A DNA stretch of 64,000 nucleotides, taken from the IMG/VR virus record IMGVR_UViG_3300033144_002959, positions 29,709-93,708 of that record. The stretch is one strand, 5' to 3'. Source of the stretch: a virus. Position 1 is the first letter of the stretch. Each line of letters starts with the position of its first letter. The notes beneath the pieces were generated by a model. That model did not search any database, was not told where the DNA came from, and saw only the letters and a list, made by a program, of their open reading frames with translations. A program made the position numbers and the translations under genes. Of the stretch, positions 17,888 through 27,831 are shown in pieces.

Positions 17888-19362
17888 TACGATCTAAATC
17901 CTTTAAGGGTCAACGTCGCTGGTGAACCTCGGGTGAGATTCCTTTCGTAATCTGTAACGAATACCCGCGAGGTGTCAGGCAGCTCCACGATATCTCCCGG
18001 CTCAATACGTGGGTCATCAATAATTTGAGCATCCCAACTATTCTCCGACGCTATCCGGTACAACAATTCTCGAATCGCAACCTGCTGTGCGTGAGGCTCA
18101 TCAAAAATCAAATCGTTCTCATCGGTCTGCTGAGCTTCCATCCAATTCGGTGCCGCGTTGTCAAAAGCAATCGTCGCATTCTGCGTATGCACGAAGTCAA
18201 ACGGCTCACCAAAAATCTCATATTCCCCGGTACCAATGCTCATCATAATGAGCAGCAAAATACCCTCGGCTAGACCGCGAATAACTCGACCAACCGGAAC
18301 TGTGACGCCGCCACTAGCAATAAAGCCCACCACGACTACCAAATCAGGATACCAATCAAGGATCAACATAACCGCCAATGCAATCGTAGCCAACGTAGGC
18401 ACCCAATTATCGGTGACTACTAATATTTTCCCCTTAAACAAATCAAGCTGAGTGTAACTTTCCTCCGCAATATTCAACAGCGCATCATTCACCGACTGAT
18501 GAATAACCATTCGTGTATTCTTAGCTCGTTGCTTTTCGTCCTCAGACCAAGACACTATTTCTCGCTGCTGCAACTGATAAAACCCTGCCGTAATTCCGGT
18601 CCTGTCTAATGACGTTTCTGCCTGTACGACTTCAGTCAGATTTCGATCAAGCCATTTAATCCGGTATCGCGAAATTGCTGGACGTGACTTGCCACCGAGA
18701 ATGCGCTTCACTCTCTCTTGGGTCATTGCAATTGTTGCAATTCGATCTACTCTCCGATCATAAAATGTGATCTGCCCTTTCGCATTGGTGTAGGGCCAAC
18801 GACCCATCGCCATACCAACCTTCTCAAGAATTGACCACGGTTGTTGCTCAACAAACTGGACATTCGAATGAGGAACTGCTTCACCACCCAACGGGATTAC
18901 AAATTCATTCTCAGTAAGTCCTAGCTGCCGCAACACATCCTCGGCAACAGCGTTCAGCAACGTACCTTGTGGGTACCGACGTGTGGCTACTCTACCCTTA
19001 CGCCAAATACCAACACCGTCACGACTACGCGCCGTAATACTGATCGTCCGATTTCCCCTTTCTTCATTGAAATTGTTTATCTCGTCAACGAAACCAATCC
19101 AAAGAATTGCACTGTGCTCAGAAATTCTAATCGAATCACCGACCTTTGGCTGGCTTGCAGTGAACATGCCAGTCCCGTCCCACGTCATAGTGACTCTACA
19201 CTCAAACGCGCTATGTCTTGCTTGGGAAACAAAAGGTGTCAAGTCAAACGATGTACCCGTATCTTTGAGAACATCTATATAATCAACGGACTTATTATAA
19301 GTTTTGATCGTCACATTACGAGTAACGCTCGGGGCCGGTATTCTGGAAATATCTGTTCTCAC
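17887..19362 (-). CDS. Tail hub-like protein with a hydrophobic hairpin
   Basis: A 491-residue protein. Residues 40-120 (FECRVTMTWDG ... ISITARSRDGVGIW) and the C-terminus (DIVELPDTSRVFVTDYERN) follow the pattern of phage tail hub proteins of the gpD/gp27 type. Unusually, residues 322-350 (TLATIALAVMLILDWYPDLVVV) and 357-378 (GLAEGILLLIMMSIG) form two strongly hydrophobic segments that could cross a membrane. The start is GTG, overlapping the upstream stop (GTGA). The hub call is from position and strand pattern. Confidence 0.55.
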   Translation of the reverse strand: MRTDISRIPAPSVTRNVTIKTYNKSVDYIDVLKDTGTSFDLTPFVSQARHSAFECRVTMTWDGTGMFTASQPKVGDSIRISEHSAILWIGFVDEINNFNEERGNRTISITARSRDGVGIWRKGRVATRRYPQGTLLNAVAEDVLRQLGLTENEFVIPLGGEAVPHSNVQFVEQQPWSILEKVGMAMGRWPYTNAKGQITFYDRRVDRIATIAMTQERVKRILGGKSRPAISRYRIKWLDRNLTEVVQAETSLDRTGITAGFYQLQQREIVSWSEDEKQRAKNTRMVIHQSVNDALLNIAEESYTQLDLFKGKILVVTDNWVPTLATIALAVMLILDWYPDLVVVVGFIASGGVTVPVGRVIRGLAEGILLLIMMSIGTGEYEIFGEPFDFVHTQNATIAFDNAAPNWMEAQQTDENDLIFDEPHAQQVAIRELLYRIASENSWDAQIIDDPRIEPGDIVELPDTSRVFVTDYERNLTRGSPATLTLKGFRS

Positions 19363-19901
19363 GAGGCTGGCCCAACTATCTGGTAAACCATTGTCACTGG
19401 TAGATCAATCCAACCTTGAAGGCTTATATCAGTAAACATAAATCCACGTTGACCACCTACCTGCATATCTTTGATCACTACATCGAATCCATTCGCTGTC
19501 ACGTAACTTGGCCACCACTGAATATAGTCCACTGTAGGGTCAGGGGGATTCTGGAAAAAACTGATCAAAACACGAAGCTGCGACATCGACATTGCAAGCC
19601 CACCCGGTGCAGTCCATATCTCTTTGCATTCCACGTCCTTGATGTTCCCCGCCCACAACGTGTTCTGACCAGAGCTAAGCGTTTTTGTGTTCTGCCAATC
19701 CGGCACAATAATCGCCTCACCATCCATATTGATCCACTGCTCTGGCAGGTAATCATAATCAAACGTGCCCAGCGTCGGGTGAATTAACCGACCTCTACCC
19801 TCTCCAGAAACCGCATTAGGAATTACTGCCACAGTAACTTCTGCTGTAGCCGAACTCTGGGCAGCGATTATGAACGCTGTGCTATTTGTGATGACTGCCA
19901 C
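19359..19901 (-). CDS. Distal-tail-like protein
   Basis: A 180-residue protein with the strand pattern GRLIHPTLGTFDYDYLPEQWIN, in which residues 30-60 resemble the 'hP.lG.f.y....w' motif common in distal tail and baseplate components. It lies directly before the hub-like gene in the order expected for a siphophage tail tip. Overlaps of one and four bases bind it to both neighbours. Confidence 0.55.
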   Translation of the reverse strand: MAVITNSTAFIIAAQSSATAEVTVAVIPNAVSGEGRGRLIHPTLGTFDYDYLPEQWINMDGEAIIVPDWQNTKTLSSGQNTLWAGNIKDVECKEIWTAPGGLAMSMSQLRVLISFFQNPPDPTVDYIQWWPSYVTANGFDVVIKDMQVGGQRGFMFTDISLQGWIDLPVTMVYQIVGPAS

Positions 19902-21931
19902 TACAAGTTCTCCTGCTGAGTCGTATCGATATACGTGTTGCCCTCTGAATCAACACCCAACAAATCATCCGGGTCAAGAGTCCACACTACCGTTTGACAG
20001 TATAGAACTTGCGATGCTGGAGCACCGCCCTCCCAATTATTGAATACCTTCAATTCATCGAATTTATTGGTCCCTGTCGTCGCTGTCGGTATTGCTTCAT
20101 TCGCTGTGAAATCCACCAAGGCCCCAGCCCCTGCTGTTTCCAAATGCCGTGCCTGATCATCAACCAATTCCCAAAGCAGAATGCCATCAATCCAAAATCG
20201 TTGTGCTGCACTTGCCCCAACATCTGTGTTGTTCGAATAAAACTGAAAGAAATGCCACGTGTCTGCCGAGATTAACCCCGAGCTATCCGCTGTAAAATTA
20301 TGGCGAGCGTCAGTCACCGTCTCATCAGGCCACGTCAACTCGTAACCTGTATGCGTAGAACCTGCACTATGCTTGAGCTTGATCGTTACGTAATTCGCCG
20401 TCTGATCGTTACCTAATCGAAACAACATCAAACCATTTGACGTTGTACTGAAATCGAATCCAGTCGGAAAATAGAACCAACCACCAAACCAGACTTGCCC
20501 GCCGAACAGCGTCTGAGCCGAAGTAGTTGGAACGATGTCTCCACCAAACGTACCGTCAGTCGGATTATCTGGCGTACCTGTCGTGCCCGAGGCAATGCCA
20601 ATTTCGCATGACCTAACCTTGCCAATTTTTAGAATCGTGACGTCCGAATTGCACCCACGCGGCTGAGTCGTTCCCTGTTCCCAATCTACCTGCTCAGCGA
20701 TAATTGTATTGACAGGTAGATTGGGTAGTGTGGGAAATTGATTAAAGTCCAAATCAATCTCTGGCGTCCAGACAGGAGGGCCATACCCACCTCCCGATCC
20801 CTCGCTCGGCTCAAACAAATCATCCGGTACAACTGCCGACACCGTAATCGTCTCGGCCCCGCCCGTAGCCAAGCCATCGTAAAATGCCTCAGCCCAACCG
20901 TCCACATCCGTGACCACCGTAACTGGAGCAACATCGCCCACACCTTCATCTGAGAACGTCACCTCTACGCCCGCCACGCCCTCTCCAGAGCTTCCAATCG
21001 CTTTGGTGAACACCTTGGTTACCGCGTTGACTCGCGGCTCTCTGACGGCCACTGGTTGCTGTAGGTGATGAACAATGGGCACTGGGCTAAACCCACGGAT
21101 GTAAGTCTGCTCAACTCCGCCTGACTGTGGCTGCAAATCACAAATCAATAATCGATGGTTGTGCCGGTCATAGCCATACAGCCTTGACGTATCCACCGAT
21201 CCCGCCAACTGAGGCCGATGCTTCGTCACGTGGACTATCTGATTGTTCAAATAGTTAAACGTAACTGCAACCCCAGTGCGATTGACAACCACGGCATACG
21301 GATTACCAATATCAAAAATTGATTGTGCTAGTCCACACGCATGTGTCGTTTCCCCAATCCGTGTCCAAGGATTATCGTTGTCATACGTCCTAACTTTGCC
21401 TTGCTGGGAATTACCATCAGGCGAAGTCACGTGTGAACATATCAATCGAGAAATCGGATCATAAAAAGATTCCGGCCCGCCCCCGTCACGATAGAACGCA
21501 GTAAATGGGTCGGTATCGTCATAGGCGGAAAATTTGAAAAGCGGTAAAGTGTCTGTAACCTGACCGCCCGGTTGGGTGCCGAACCGCAACCACACCGCCA
21601 AAAGATTAGTCCATATATATAAATTTCCGTCTCTGAATTCCCTTATAGCCGTAGTGTGGAGATACAAGCCAGAGGCACCTGTAACCGGCCCCTGCGATAT
21701 CTGCTCACCAGTAGTACCGTCCCACCGAAACATATGCCACGTAATACTGCCACCGGCACTAGCACGAACTCGGCTAAACAAAGCCACAGCCACACCGCTG
21801 GGAGCATCATTCGTCTTATACGAAAAAATGCTGTACGTATTATCAGCCAGCTCACCGTTCACAAGATTGTCCAGTAAAGCAGGGGCACTAATAGGAACCG
21901 GCGTCGTATTGTATGTCTCTCGATAGCCCAT
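19901..21931 (-). CDS. Tail-tip adhesin with Ig-like and ConA-like modules
   Basis: A 676-residue protein. Residues 1-290 contain repeats suggestive of a beta-propeller (YIWTNLLAVWLRFG, GYDRHNHRLLICDL). Residues 300-390 look like a bacterial Ig-like domain (GEGVAGVEVTFSDEGVG ... VVTDVDGWAEAFYDG). Residues 410-650 look like a lectin or polysaccharide-lyase-type jelly roll (GGQVWFGGWFYFPTGFDF, HFFQFYSNN, KFDELKVFNN). The last region could bind or cut a surface glycan, but no catalytic residues could be identified. Confidence 0.6.
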   Translation of the reverse strand: MGYRETYNTTPVPISAPALLDNLVNGELADNTYSIFSYKTNDAPSGVAVALFSRVRASAGGSITWHMFRWDGTTGEQISQGPVTGASGLYLHTTAIREFRDGNLYIWTNLLAVWLRFGTQPGGQVTDTLPLFKFSAYDDTDPFTAFYRDGGGPESFYDPISRLICSHVTSPDGNSQQGKVRTYDNDNPWTRIGETTHACGLAQSIFDIGNPYAVVVNRTGVAVTFNYLNNQIVHVTKHRPQLAGSVDTSRLYGYDRHNHRLLICDLQPQSGGVEQTYIRGFSPVPIVHHLQQPVAVREPRVNAVTKVFTKAIGSSGEGVAGVEVTFSDEGVGDVAPVTVVTDVDGWAEAFYDGLATGGAETITVSAVVPDDLFEPSEGSGGGYGPPVWTPEIDLDFNQFPTLPNLPVNTIIAEQVDWEQGTTQPRGCNSDVTILKIGKVRSCEIGIASGTTGTPDNPTDGTFGGDIVPTTSAQTLFGGQVWFGGWFYFPTGFDFSTTSNGLMLFRLGNDQTANYVTIKLKHSAGSTHTGYELTWPDETVTDARHNFTADSSGLISADTWHFFQFYSNNTDVGASAAQRFWIDGILLWELVDDQARHLETAGAGALVDFTANEAIPTATTGTNKFDELKVFNNWEGGAPASQVLYCQTVVWTLDPDDLLGVDSEGNTYIDTTQQENL

Positions 21932-22950
21932 CAGTACGTCACGCTCGCTTGAATCGTCGGGTTCACCCCACCCGTGAGCAATGTCCGGTATTGAATTTCA
22001 GCAACACCATCTTCGTCAGTCGTACTCTGCGGAGCTGTAGGCCCCAACAAATCCCCGTTGCCAACCGTAATACTCCAATCAACCAACCGGTCTGGTACCC
22101 CAGTACCAGCGTCATCCAGTAAAGTAGTCTGAATCGTGCTCACCCGCCCTTGCGTAATGGGGGTCAAAGCAATCGGTGCCGACAACGAATCAACTTCATT
22201 CTCATTCGACCAAATTCTCATTTCCTGATTGCCAGTGTTATCGTGCAACGAAATAAAAATATCGAACTTCGGTGAGTACAACACTGTCTCTGATGCTATT
22301 CCCAGAGTCTTACGGGGAAGTATCTCGGTCCTTCTCTGCCAATCGTAAGTTGCAATCGTACTAACCGAGTCATCGGTAGACAGATATATCAACCCATCCC
22401 GCCCCGGTATCATGCGATTCCAGATTCCAAGAGTGCCGAAGCCCGGATCAAATACGTACTCCGACACTAGATCGGCCTGTACTTCATCAAGAGCGCAAGA
22501 CGCCATTTCTGCCTGTGAAAAAGTAGGCGCTGCCCACGTAAGCCATCGATCAGGCAACCTAAATAGACCCACGTACGACCAGTCATTCGCAACCGTAAAC
22601 GCCTGCGCCTCTATCCACGATCCAGTCCACGGCTCCAAAGGGTACTCAGGTGTAGTCAAACCAAAACAAGCAATCGCGTTTTGAGTAATGTAATCGTAAC
22701 CCATCTTGCCTAAGCCGGGAGTGTTCGCCTTCTTATTCCTTACGTAAAAAACACCGTCAAGATTGACCACAATCATCGACCCCGGCCCCGCCCGTGCACC
22801 ATACCCAGAGACATTTGCAGCACCGATAATGCCATGATCATCCAGCCATATTGACGAAGCCTCTGTCAGCAACACGTCAAACCCAGCAGTATCATCATCA
22901 TTTGGGTCAGCTGTGCAAACGATTGGCCCTTGCAAAAGTTTAAGTACCAT
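21931..22950 (-). CDS. Tail-tip protein with propeller-like and Ig-like modules
   Basis: A 339-residue protein. Residues 1-240 carry repeating W/Y/G strands resembling a beta-propeller. Residues 250-339 (STIQTTLLDDAGTGVPDRLVDW, TTDEDGVAEIQYRT) form an Ig-like module also present in its two neighbours. A TTG further upstream is in frame, but the ATG at 22950 has a GAGGT ribosome site six bases before it and is preferred. It overlaps the upstream stop by 11 bases. Confidence 0.6.
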   Translation of the reverse strand: MVLKLLQGPIVCTADPNDDDTAGFDVLLTEASSIWLDDHGIIGAANVSGYGARAGPGSMIVVNLDGVFYVRNKKANTPGLGKMGYDYITQNAIACFGLTTPEYPLEPWTGSWIEAQAFTVANDWSYVGLFRLPDRWLTWAAPTFSQAEMASCALDEVQADLVSEYVFDPGFGTLGIWNRMIPGRDGLIYLSTDDSVSTIATYDWQRRTEILPRKTLGIASETVLYSPKFDIFISLHDNTGNQEMRIWSNENEVDSLSAPIALTPITQGRVSTIQTTLLDDAGTGVPDRLVDWSITVGNGDLLGPTAPQSTTDEDGVAEIQYRTLLTGGVNPTIQASVTY

Positions 22951-23839
22951 ACGTGACCTCAATCGTCTTCACGCCTTCCGTACCGGGAAAATATGTGTTG
23001 TAGGCTCGACCAAGAGAATCCGTCTGATTGCTGGCAACATCTAACGAACCGTCACCAACTGTTATGGCCCAACCCAAAGACTTATTAGGTTCTCCCACAA
23101 ATACCAAATGCGAAGACGCGCTCAACTGCACCCGAGCCGGTGTCGCTGTCACCTCCGTAGCCCCAGCAGGTAAAACCTTGGGTAGCTGCGCCGGGGCACC
23201 GTCAGTACCAACTGCAACAAAATCAACTTCAATATCGTTAGAAAACCCAGCCCCAAATCCAGTCCACCCAACAGCCGTATGCGTGCCGTCAGTAGCTTCA
23301 AGGTTCCACGTACCGGGATTCTGATCGCCATAGGCCCACATCCGCCCTTTAATCGAGGTACCTTCCACCCGCAGCTGTGCCCAGTACCACGTGTTGATTA
23401 CCAGTGTCGGCCCAGTCCACGTATCAATAATGGTTTCAACCCCAGCACTCCATTCAGAAAGCTCCCACTCAGTCCCCAATTGTGCGTCTCGGAGTGCGTA
23501 GCCATTCTCACTGCCACCAGCACCGCTGGCACGAGCACCCATAATAAAATTGTCATCGACATCAGGGCCTTCAATGTACTGAAACAATACAAGCATGTCC
23601 GTGTCCGCAGACTGATGCACCTGCAAATCAAGCCTGTCCCACGCAAGCAGTAGCCCAATCCCAGTGGCCACTTTACCTTCAACATACAACACATTTGGCC
23701 CGATATTATTCGTCGTCGATGTATCGAAATAAGCAAGCTGTGGCGTACCGTGTACCGCCCAACGTGGCGTCCAATCTGGTATTGCCCCATTTACTGACGC
23801 CAAAAGCGGGTCCGTCATTGTTTGTGCTAAATGTCCCAT
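22940..23839 (-). CDS. Tail-tip protein, LamG-like plus Ig-like
   Basis: A 299-residue protein. Residues 40-225 form a jelly roll related to the 12115-13047 protein (GARASGAGGSENGYA, WYWAQLRVEGTSIKGRMWAYG, DIEVDFVAVGTDG). Residues 230-299 (PARVQLSASSHLVFVGEPNKS, TDSLGRAYNTYFPG) form an Ig-like module shared with its neighbours. It is encoded immediately after the tape measure gene and overlaps its stop by one base. Confidence 0.6.
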   Translation of the reverse strand: MGHLAQTMTDPLLASVNGAIPDWTPRWAVHGTPQLAYFDTSTTNNIGPNVLYVEGKVATGIGLLLAWDRLDLQVHQSADTDMLVLFQYIEGPDVDDNFIMGARASGAGGSENGYALRDAQLGTEWELSEWSAGVETIIDTWTGPTLVINTWYWAQLRVEGTSIKGRMWAYGDQNPGTWNLEATDGTHTAVGWTGFGAGFSNDIEVDFVAVGTDGAPAQLPKVLPAGATEVTATPARVQLSASSHLVFVGEPNKSLGWAITVGDGSLDVASNQTDSLGRAYNTYFPGTEGVKTIEVTYGT

Positions 23840-26800
23840 TATCTCGTCGCCAGTATCCTTCCAAATTCACGTTCCAGAACATCACGCATCATGGAATTTA
23901 ACGCATCGTCACTTACATTCAAGACAAGTTCTGTCGGTTGCTGTGTTGCTGCCCGCTGTTGACCCGATGCACTCGCACCCGCCCTAAGTTGAGCCTGCGT
24001 TGGTGAAGTACCAACTGAACCGCCATCCGCAAACCGTCGTTTCGGAGGTTTCGTAATTGATAGTCGCCTAGATACATCCACGGGTTCTGCAATGCCACGG
24101 TTAATTGCCTCCATCATTTGTACGCCGTACTGCCTAACCGACGCAGCTTTCATCACATATTCACCATCAGAAAGCATTGCCGGAATCGAATCACTGGTGC
24201 TAGTTCCCGGCCCACGTACACTGCCCCCCGGCCCGCCTCTAGCCAACTCGGGCACGCTGTCCTCCAGCTCGGGCACACTACCCACCGGCCCGCCTCTAGC
24301 TAAGTGAGGCACGCTGCCCCCCGGTTCATGTGCACTACCCTCCGGTCTATCGCCTACCAGCTTGGATACACCGTCTTCCGCCAGTCCTGCGGCTCCTGCG
24401 GCTCCTGCGGCTTTCACCGGTACACCGTCTTCCAACTTGGGTACGCTGCCCCCACGAGCACGAGTATGAGTATGAGTATGAGTATGGGTACTGCTTACCG
24501 GCCCGCCGCTCGCCAGCTCACGTATTCTGCTTACCAGCCCACCGCTCGCCAGCTGGGCCACATTGCGGCTCGGTCCACCGCTTGCCAACTTCAATACCCC
24601 ACCATCAGCCGCCTTAATAAATCCCCCTGTCGAGGGGGACGATATAAGACCGCCCTCAGAACTGCCCAAGAAACTAAACAACGAATCGACCAACCGCTTA
24701 GCCAACCGCTCTGCGATCAATCGCAGAATTGCTTTGCGTACACCCTGCACAAACTTTTCGAAGGCATCACTTAAACTACCGAAATTGTTCAATAAATCTT
24801 CGAAAAAGTCAGCAAGATTTGCTTCCAATAAAGTCTTAACACCCTGTTGAAATTCGGTCAGTTCGACCGTAGTGTTATCAAGAGTTAATTGCAATTCCTC
24901 CAAAAATCTCAGTAGCGCCGGGTCACCGGGGTCCAGTAACAACAATGCTTCAACTGCCGGAATCAATTCATCCCTAAGTGCACTGGCAGTAACGCGAGCA
25001 GCATCTGCAATTTTCTCCTGAGCCACAGCCTGCGAAATTGCACCGGCCTCAAGCCGTGCCGTCACCAAAGCAACCTGAGCGTCTTGATTAGCAATCAACC
25101 GCTCAAACGCTCTCTCGATCCCCTCGATACTGCCCTCGGCAATATCATCCGCGATTGCTTTGACCTGTGCTTCTGTTCGTATGCCAAGAGCCGTAAGCCG
25201 CCCAGTGATCGTTGTTTCTAACGTGTCAAACTCAAGCTCAAGTTGCTGTTTTCGAGCATCAGCCAAATTCAATGTTGCCTGCGAACTCGTTGCCGTCTCA
25301 CTGCTAGACGCCGCATCTTGTGCAAGTTTCACTCGATCAATACCGGCTTCGATTACAGCGAGCTTTGCATCAGTAAGTTTACGGGCATTCTCAAGCTGCA
25401 ACGCTGCAAGCTGTTTATCCGCCTCTAGTTGCCCGAGAACAATTCTTGATCGCGCATCCGCAAATTCCTGCTCATTGATTTCTCGCGCATCGAGCTGGCG
25501 TTGCAAGTCATCAGTAAGGGCTTCGTCCCCTGCCCGAATAGCATCAACATCCGCACGCGCCTGCGCCTCAGCCAACCTATTCTCAGCACCCGTTATCGAT
25601 ACCCTTGTTTTTGCCGCCGCTAATTTTTCTGCCGCAGACAGCTCAGCTGCTGCCGCCGACTCTTTATCCTTGGTTACCAAATCCTCAGCAAATAATGCTT
25701 GCTGTGCAACCGTCAATTTCTGGGCAAGAACCTGAATAATTTCCTTTTCTGTTTCAAGTTCTTTTACTTTGTTCTCTATCAAAATATTTTGTACACCGCC
25801 TATCACACTTCTCGCCGCAGACGCTGCCTTACTTATCACGCTCTCGTCGCCAAACACTGACTCTATCTGGAATCCAGTAACAGGCTCTTCTAGTTCTGCT
25901 CGCATATTCGCAATCGAACCAGTAAGCGCAACCACTTTTATTTCGGCCTCGTCCAGCTGTTCAAAATAAGATCGAATTCCTTCGATAGATACATCAACGT
26001 TTCCGATATTTATTTCAGATTTTTCTTTAAGTATGTCGAACTTATCTCCGACCTCTATGATCCGCGCTTCAAGCTCATCAACCTCGGCCTGCGCATCTTC
26101 AATATCAGACTCGGTCGTGAAAAGTTTCTGTAGAGGATTACCGACATCCTCCCTCAAAGTCAGCTGTTCTAATTTGTCTTTTGCCTCGTCCAGTTCTTTG
26201 TTTAATTGGTCAACGGCCCCCTCGGCAAGATCAAGAGCCTTAACTTTATCCAGCTCAGATAACGCTTCAAACGATTCGATAGAATCATCAACCGCTTCCG
26301 TCACTTCATCCATATCCGAAGCGAACGCAACCGCTGTTGAACTCAGCAACAGCAAACCAGTTACGATAAATCCAACCGGCCCCAGCATCGCCCTAGACGC
26401 GACAGTGAACACCCGCACAGCGGTTGTGGCCCTAGCCAAATTGATTCTTGCTAATCTCAAGCCACGATTAAAACCTGTGAGTGCCAGCTTTAAGACAGTG
26501 AACCCTTTACCCGCAACCAAAATCGTCGTAAACAATGCGGTCAACGCCACACCAAGCGCCGTGAGTGCCAACGTAACCTGTGCAATAGTTTGCGCCACTT
26601 CCGAAGTGGCTAGTAATTGCTGAAACGCAACAGCAAGATTTCCGATACCCACCACCATTGGTTCCAATATCGGAATAACCGCCTGACCAAGCTCAGTGAA
26701 TGCGTTACTTATTCGCGTAAGCGCCGTTTCAAGTTGCACACCAAACGACTGTTGAACGATATCAGCCGCTCTTGCTGCCGCACCAGCCGCCTCTTCCTGA

Positions 26801-27831
26801 TCCTTCAACGCCTGCGTAAATCTCTCAGCGGGTCCACCGCCAGCAGTGGTCAATTGTAGGATCGCTTGTACACCCTCAATTGATCCCAGCATCTTGATCA
26901 TTTGGGCTTCGCTGCCCTTCGCTGCTTTCCTTATTTGATCAAATGTCTTTTGCAGACCCTGTTTAGCAATAGCCTCTGAGACGCTACCAAACTCACCAAG
27001 AGCCTCGGTTACTTCCGGGGTATCTCGGGCAAGGCCCTGCAACGCTGCACGAATCTGAGTGGTTGCCACGGATGTCGGCGTACCTGAAAGAGTGATCGTT
27101 TGGATCGCCGCATTCAGCTCGGTGAAGTCAACGCTTAATGCGTTTGCCAACGGAGCAGCTTGGAATAGGAAATTAGACAACTCATCGATAGTTGTCGCGC
27201 CGCCTTTAACCGTCGTGAACAGAGAATCCGCAACCCGAGCTGCTTCCGTCCCTTCCAGATTAAACGCATTCAATACAGACGCCAAACCTTTGGTCACTGT
27301 CTCGACATCCGCAACGCCTGCACGGGCCAACGTAAGAGCTATGGCGAGACGTTCGTTTGCATCGGCACCAGCCTCCGCTCCGGTCGATATAGTTTGATAC
27401 AGGGCAGCTGCGACACGCGCACGGTCAACTCCGAACTCGTTTGACAGAGCAACTACTGACTTGCGTAACTCTTCGTTCGCTCTCGCAGACGGTGCAACCA
27501 ACGTTTCAATCTCAGCAATCTGGGTTTGGAATTCCCCAGCCGCTTTTGCCGCCGCCAGAAACGGGGCTGCGATTGCCGTACCGATAGCAGCAAGTGCAAG
27601 GCCCGAACTTCTCAGCTCATTGAATTCTATCGCCGCATCAGCGGCTTGGTCTTCGGTATTTTTAAGTTCTCGGTTGAGACCTTTGACGCCCTTTTCAGTT
27701 TCCCCAACATCAACGTCTTCCAGCTCTTCGCCTGCCTTAGCAGCAGCCGAAAAGTTTTTCTTGAGCTTAGTGATTCCAGCCTGCGTTAGATCACGCAGTT
27801 TGATCAGAATGTTTAAGGTCGAGTCAGCCAT
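23839..27831 (-). CDS. Tail tape measure protein
   Basis: A 1330-residue protein. Residues 50-400 match the TP901-type tape measure core (QTQIAEIETLVAP, LSNEFGVDRARVAAALYQTIS, GVADVETVTKGLASVLNAF). Hydrophobic segments lie near 420-460 and 490-515. Long helical heptad-rich stretches fill 530-1050. The C-terminus carries the frequent tape-measure motif SIPAMLSDGEYVMK. About 1.5 angstroms per residue would predict a tail near 200 nm. Residues about 1115-1215 are a low-complexity GGSVPxLxxG and histidine-threonine repeat tract. The start overlaps the end of the frameshifted chaperone. Confidence 0.92.
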   Translation of the reverse strand: MADSTLNILIKLRDLTQAGITKLKKNFSAAAKAGEELEDVDVGETEKGVKGLNRELKNTEDQAADAAIEFNELRSSGLALAAIGTAIAAPFLAAAKAAGEFQTQIAEIETLVAPSARANEELRKSVVALSNEFGVDRARVAAALYQTISTGAEAGADANERLAIALTLARAGVADVETVTKGLASVLNAFNLEGTEAARVADSLFTTVKGGATTIDELSNFLFQAAPLANALSVDFTELNAAIQTITLSGTPTSVATTQIRAALQGLARDTPEVTEALGEFGSVSEAIAKQGLQKTFDQIRKAAKGSEAQMIKMLGSIEGVQAILQLTTAGGGPAERFTQALKDQEEAAGAAARAADIVQQSFGVQLETALTRISNAFTELGQAVIPILEPMVVGIGNLAVAFQQLLATSEVAQTIAQVTLALTALGVALTALFTTILVAGKGFTVLKLALTGFNRGLRLARINLARATTAVRVFTVASRAMLGPVGFIVTGLLLLSSTAVAFASDMDEVTEAVDDSIESFEALSELDKVKALDLAEGAVDQLNKELDEAKDKLEQLTLREDVGNPLQKLFTTESDIEDAQAEVDELEARIIEVGDKFDILKEKSEINIGNVDVSIEGIRSYFEQLDEAEIKVVALTGSIANMRAELEEPVTGFQIESVFGDESVISKAASAARSVIGGVQNILIENKVKELETEKEIIQVLAQKLTVAQQALFAEDLVTKDKESAAAAELSAAEKLAAAKTRVSITGAENRLAEAQARADVDAIRAGDEALTDDLQRQLDAREINEQEFADARSRIVLGQLEADKQLAALQLENARKLTDAKLAVIEAGIDRVKLAQDAASSSETATSSQATLNLADARKQQLELEFDTLETTITGRLTALGIRTEAQVKAIADDIAEGSIEGIERAFERLIANQDAQVALVTARLEAGAISQAVAQEKIADAARVTASALRDELIPAVEALLLLDPGDPALLRFLEELQLTLDNTTVELTEFQQGVKTLLEANLADFFEDLLNNFGSLSDAFEKFVQGVRKAILRLIAERLAKRLVDSLFSFLGSSEGGLISSPSTGGFIKAADGGVLKLASGGPSRNVAQLASGGLVSRIRELASGGPVSSTHTHTHTHTRARGGSVPKLEDGVPVKAAGAAGAAGLAEDGVSKLVGDRPEGSAHEPGGSVPHLARGGPVGSVPELEDSVPELARGGPGGSVRGPGTSTSDSIPAMLSDGEYVMKAASVRQYGVQMMEAINRGIAEPVDVSRRLSITKPPKRRFADGGSVGTSPTQAQLRAGASASGQQRAATQQPTELVLNVSDDALNSMMRDVLEREFGRILATR
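24456..24488 (-). repeat. CATACT hexanucleotide repeat in the tape measure gene
   Basis: On the minus strand the codons CAT ACT repeat in tandem at least four times, giving alternating His-Thr in the tape measure protein. Imperfect GCAGGAGCC repeats and GGSVPxL units lie close by. Such short tandem repeats are prone to length change by slippage. Confidence 0.8.

Noticed and set aside
25160-25735. A 191-codon plus-strand frame opposite the tape measure gene
   Set aside because: Ser/Ala/Val-rich antisense shadow of coiled-coil coding sequence, with no promoter or ribosome site.
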